Source: Lachnospiraceae bacterium UBA4292
Lineage (GTDB): Bacteria > Bacillota > Clostridia > Lachnospirales > Lachnospiraceae
NCBI GenBank assembly: GCA_002395865.1
Contig: DGVE01000064.1
Location: 1 to 7,022, forward strand
Direction: 5' to 3'
DNA: 7,022 bases
In this document: one piece after another, positions 5,398-7,022 of the stretch
Layout: each line of letters starts with the position of its first letter
Position numbering within the stretch: position 1 is the first letter of the stretch
The notes under the pieces: generated by a model
The model's input: only the letters and a program-made list of their open reading frames with translations
Told to the model about the DNA's origin: nothing
The model's database searches: none
Made by a program: the position numbers and the translations under genes

Positions 5398-6106
5398 TTT
5401 TTGTGCTTATGCCTTTCTCCTTACATTTATTTGCGAACTGCGCAGGATAGTCCTGCGAGTTCTCATCCCCTATGATCACTATCTCGTCAGGCAGGCTCTT
5501 TATCACTTCTTCACTCAATGAATCGAGCGACTTATCCGCGATAAATGCTATCTTCCTGCCCGATAACGCCTGCGAAGCCCCCGCAAAAAACTCATCTGCC
5601 TCCAGCTCGCTCCTCTCGTATGTCGCATACGAAAAGCTTTTTGAAAACTGCGTGCCCTCAGCTTCGTACAGCGGATAATTGCTGTAATGTATCTCGGGAA
5701 AGCGCAGGTCGCATTTAAGGCTCTTGGTATTTATAAAGCAGTCCGGATGATCGTTTATATATTTTTCTATATATTCTCTCACGGCCGCGCCGTAATCCGT
5801 CATGGACAGTCCGGCCTCCTCGATGCCCTTGTAATACTTGAACTCGATATTCAGCCTGTCACCCTTTTGCTCGTAGCCGGTCACCGCTATGTACTCATAC
5901 TCATCCCTGACCGCCTTAAGGAGCTCCTGCCCCTCTCCGACAGTGGCCTTGTTTATCAGGCCCACCAGCGCCTCACCGTCCATGAACAGATACACGAGCA
6001 CGCCGAAGCCGATAAGCATGACAGCCATTACCACGACCGCGGCTATCTGCCACCACGCCAGCCTGTGGTGTTTAACCATTCCGCTTCCGTCACCGATATC
6101 GCTCAT
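5372..6106 (-). CDS. Unrecognised single-pass membrane protein
   Basis: This 244-residue protein belongs to no family I recognise. A positively charged VKHHR (11-15) precedes one hydrophobic segment at about 17-41 (AWWQIAAVVVMAVMLIGFGV and on), so the positive-inside rule predicts a short cytoplasmic N-terminus and a large extracellular part. There is no lipobox or cleavage site. The outer part is rich in charged and aromatic residues (EFKYYKGIEEAG near 88-99, HYSNYPLYEAEG near 140-151) and has three cysteines (C123, C132, C228). Near the C-terminus, RKIAFIAD (184-191) and DEIVIIGDEN (207-216) look like two beta strands flanking a helix, so a small alpha/beta fold is possible. The start overlaps the preceding stop as ATGA, and the end overlaps greA by 26 nt. 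The other start, ATG at 6079 (MVKHHRLAWW), keeps the membrane segment. Function unknown. Confidence 0.8.
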   Translation of the reverse strand: MSDIGDGSGMVKHHRLAWWQIAAVVVMAVMLIGFGVLVYLFMDGEALVGLINKATVGEGQELLKAVRDEYEYIAVTGYEQKGDRLNIEFKYYKGIEEAGLSMTDYGAAVREYIEKYINDHPDCFINTKSLKCDLRFPEIHYSNYPLYEAEGTQFSKSFSYATYERSELEADEFFAGASQALSGRKIAFIADKSLDSLSEEVIKSLPDEIVIIGDENSQDYPAQFANKCKEKGISTKNARQTDEI

Positions 6107-6495
6107 AGATGCATTCCGTTGTTAATGACCACCGCGCACAGATTGCCGGCGCCGTCCGTAACCCGGGTCTCGTAAATACAGGTCCTTCTTCCGTCGCGGA
6201 TCTTTCTGCAGTCGGCAATCACCTTCTTGTCCTTCGGCTGCGAGAGCAGGTTGATGCTCGCGCTTACCGTATATGTCTTCTTGCCCGGGGCATTCGTCGC
6301 CACGGCGAAAGCGAAATCCGCCAGTGTAAAGAAGGTCCCGCCCATCACCTGTCCGTGCGCCGCCATATGCCTCTCATCCGTCACGAAGGAGCAGATGGCG
6401 TAGTCCTCGCCTATCTCGTCGATGGTTATACCAGTCGATACCGTGGCGTATTTATCATTCGCGAAAAATTCTCTCGCCTCTTCAAGTGTCATCAT
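6103..6495 (-). CDS. PaaI-type hotdog-fold thioesterase
   Basis: This 130-residue protein is full length for a single hotdog domain. Such enzymes hydrolyse acyl-CoA thioesters in the cytosol and usually act as tetramers. The PaaI signature is clear: HGQVMGGTFFTLADFAFAVA at 47-66, with H47-G48, G52-G53 and the candidate catalytic D60. Then come the strands TYTVSASINLLSQPK (74-88) and CIYETRVTDGAGNLCAVV (106-123). The acyl substrate cannot be inferred; phenylacetate degradation genes are not nearby, so the name paaI is not justified. Two adjacent ATG codons (6495 and 6492) are possible starts, with AGG about 8 nt before the first. It begins 1 nt after the stop of the SGNH hydrolase and overlaps the next gene by 4 nt. 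Confidence 0.88.
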   Translation of the reverse strand: MMTLEEAREFFANDKYATVSTGITIDEIGEDYAICSFVTDERHMAAHGQVMGGTFFTLADFAFAVATNAPGKKTYTVSASINLLSQPKDKKVIADCRKIRDGRRTCIYETRVTDGAGNLCAVVINNGMHL

Positions 6496-6496
6496 A

Positions 6497-7022
6497 TCAT
6501 TTACCTATCAGTTCCGTCACTCTTGCGGCTATGTAAGCCATGCCCTTGTCACCGGGGTGGTTTGCCACGCCCTCGTGATTTACGGTGTAGGCGCCTCCCT
6601 TTTCGTCGTAGACAGTGGTGCCCATACCGCACATATAATCTTCATTGTCCCTGATCGCTGTCAGGTCCGCGAAGCCGGTATGTGTATTCGTCGCTGCCGT
6701 GAGCTTAAGCTGCGACCTGTTCTCATATCCCCAGAAATCGTCTATCAGTATAACCTGTGCGTTCGGGGCCATGATCTTTATATGCCGCAGCAGTTCCTCC
6801 ATATCGCTCTCGAATGTGGACAGATCCGTGGCATTTTCACCCAACTGTACGGTGACCAGATCGGTCCCCGCGTTAAGATAGCTGTCGATCATAAAGAAAT
6901 ACTCGGCTCTGTCGTGTGAGAGAAGCTCCCACTGAACGAATGAGGCTATCTGAGTGCTGACGCTTTCGTGGTTCTTCTTCAGAAATGCCTCGACTATATG
7001 CACATAGTCCTTATCCGCCGTC
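6497..7022 (-). CDS. SGNH/GDSL-family hydrolase, C-terminal part (cut by right edge)
   Basis: About 175 residues are visible and the frame is open to the window edge; the N-terminus with the GDS nucleophile motif lies outside. Visible family features: LVTVQLGENATDLSTF near the middle, a block III-like GEN in place of the usual GxND; then APNAQVILIDDFWG, a core beta strand; and near the end NHEGVANHPGDKGMAYIA, holding the likely catalytic His of block V in HPGDKGM. Members cleave ester bonds, often acetyl groups on polysaccharides, and many in this group are secreted, but a signal peptide cannot be checked here. An in-frame GTG at 7001-7003 has no ribosome binding site and the upstream residues TADKDYVH continue the domain, so it is not the real start. 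It ends 1 nt before the thioesterase gene. Confidence 0.82.
   Translation of the reverse strand, partial: TADKDYVHIVEAFLKKNHESVSTQIASFVQWELLSHDRAEYFFMIDSYLNAGTDLVTVQLGENATDLSTFESDMEELLRHIKIMAPNAQVILIDDFWGYENRSQLKLTAATNTHTGFADLTAIRDNEDYMCGMGTTVYDEKGGAYTVNHEGVANHPGDKGMAYIAARVTELIGK

Noticed and set aside
6422..6919. 165-codon plus-strand open frame opposite the SGNH hydrolase
   Set aside because: The minus-strand frame carries SGNH motifs and tight operon spacing; this one has no motif or ribosome binding site.

Overview
The window looks like chromosomal DNA from a Gram-positive anaerobe of the Clostridia, most likely a Lachnospiraceae-type organism. I infer this from remembered resemblance of the proteins (the GreA variant, the GNAT protein beside argJ, the Rpn-type nuclease N-terminus), from strong AGGAG-type ribosome binding sites, and from sigma-A-like promoters. 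No rRNA or other phylogenetic marker is present, so the placement is tentative. By eye the genes have moderate to slightly high G+C. The one sizeable gap (about 188-497) is clearly AT-rich.

Every supported gene reads on the minus strand, so transcription runs from high to low coordinates. In that order: an SGNH/GDSL hydrolase cut by the right edge (6497-7022), a PaaI-type hotdog thioesterase (6103-6495), an unrecognised single-pass membrane protein (5372-6106), a GreA-family elongation factor (4900-5397), adenine phosphoribosyltransferase apt (4351-4875), a GNAT acetyltransferase (3829-4278), and the arginine genes argJ (2596-3819), argB (1706-2596) and argD (498-1703). A GC-rich hairpin with a U-tract at 455-483 ends this run. 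Spacing is tight throughout: several overlaps of 1-26 nt, and gaps of 1-24 nt apart from 72 nt between apt and the GNAT gene. That 72-nt gap holds a possible internal promoter.

The arginine block carries the acetyl-group recycling route: ArgJ moves acetyl from N-acetylornithine to glutamate, ArgB phosphorylates N-acetylglutamate, and ArgD makes N-acetylornithine. The reductase between ArgB and ArgD, ArgC, is not in the window. A small GNAT enzyme sits where argC often sits, 9 nt before argJ. Its substrate cannot be read from sequence, but an arginine-related role is a reasonable hypothesis.

Beyond the terminator, the AT-rich gap carries a good minus-strand promoter (265-293), a 9-codon open reading frame with a near-ideal ribosome binding site (213-242), and then the start of an Rpn/PD-(D/E)XK nuclease-transposase family gene cut by the left edge (1-187). 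I found no CRISPR array, tRNA, rRNA or complete mobile element. Most of the window is ordinary metabolism. The less explained parts are the leader in front of the Rpn-type gene, the GNAT gene beside argJ, and the membrane protein overlapping greA.
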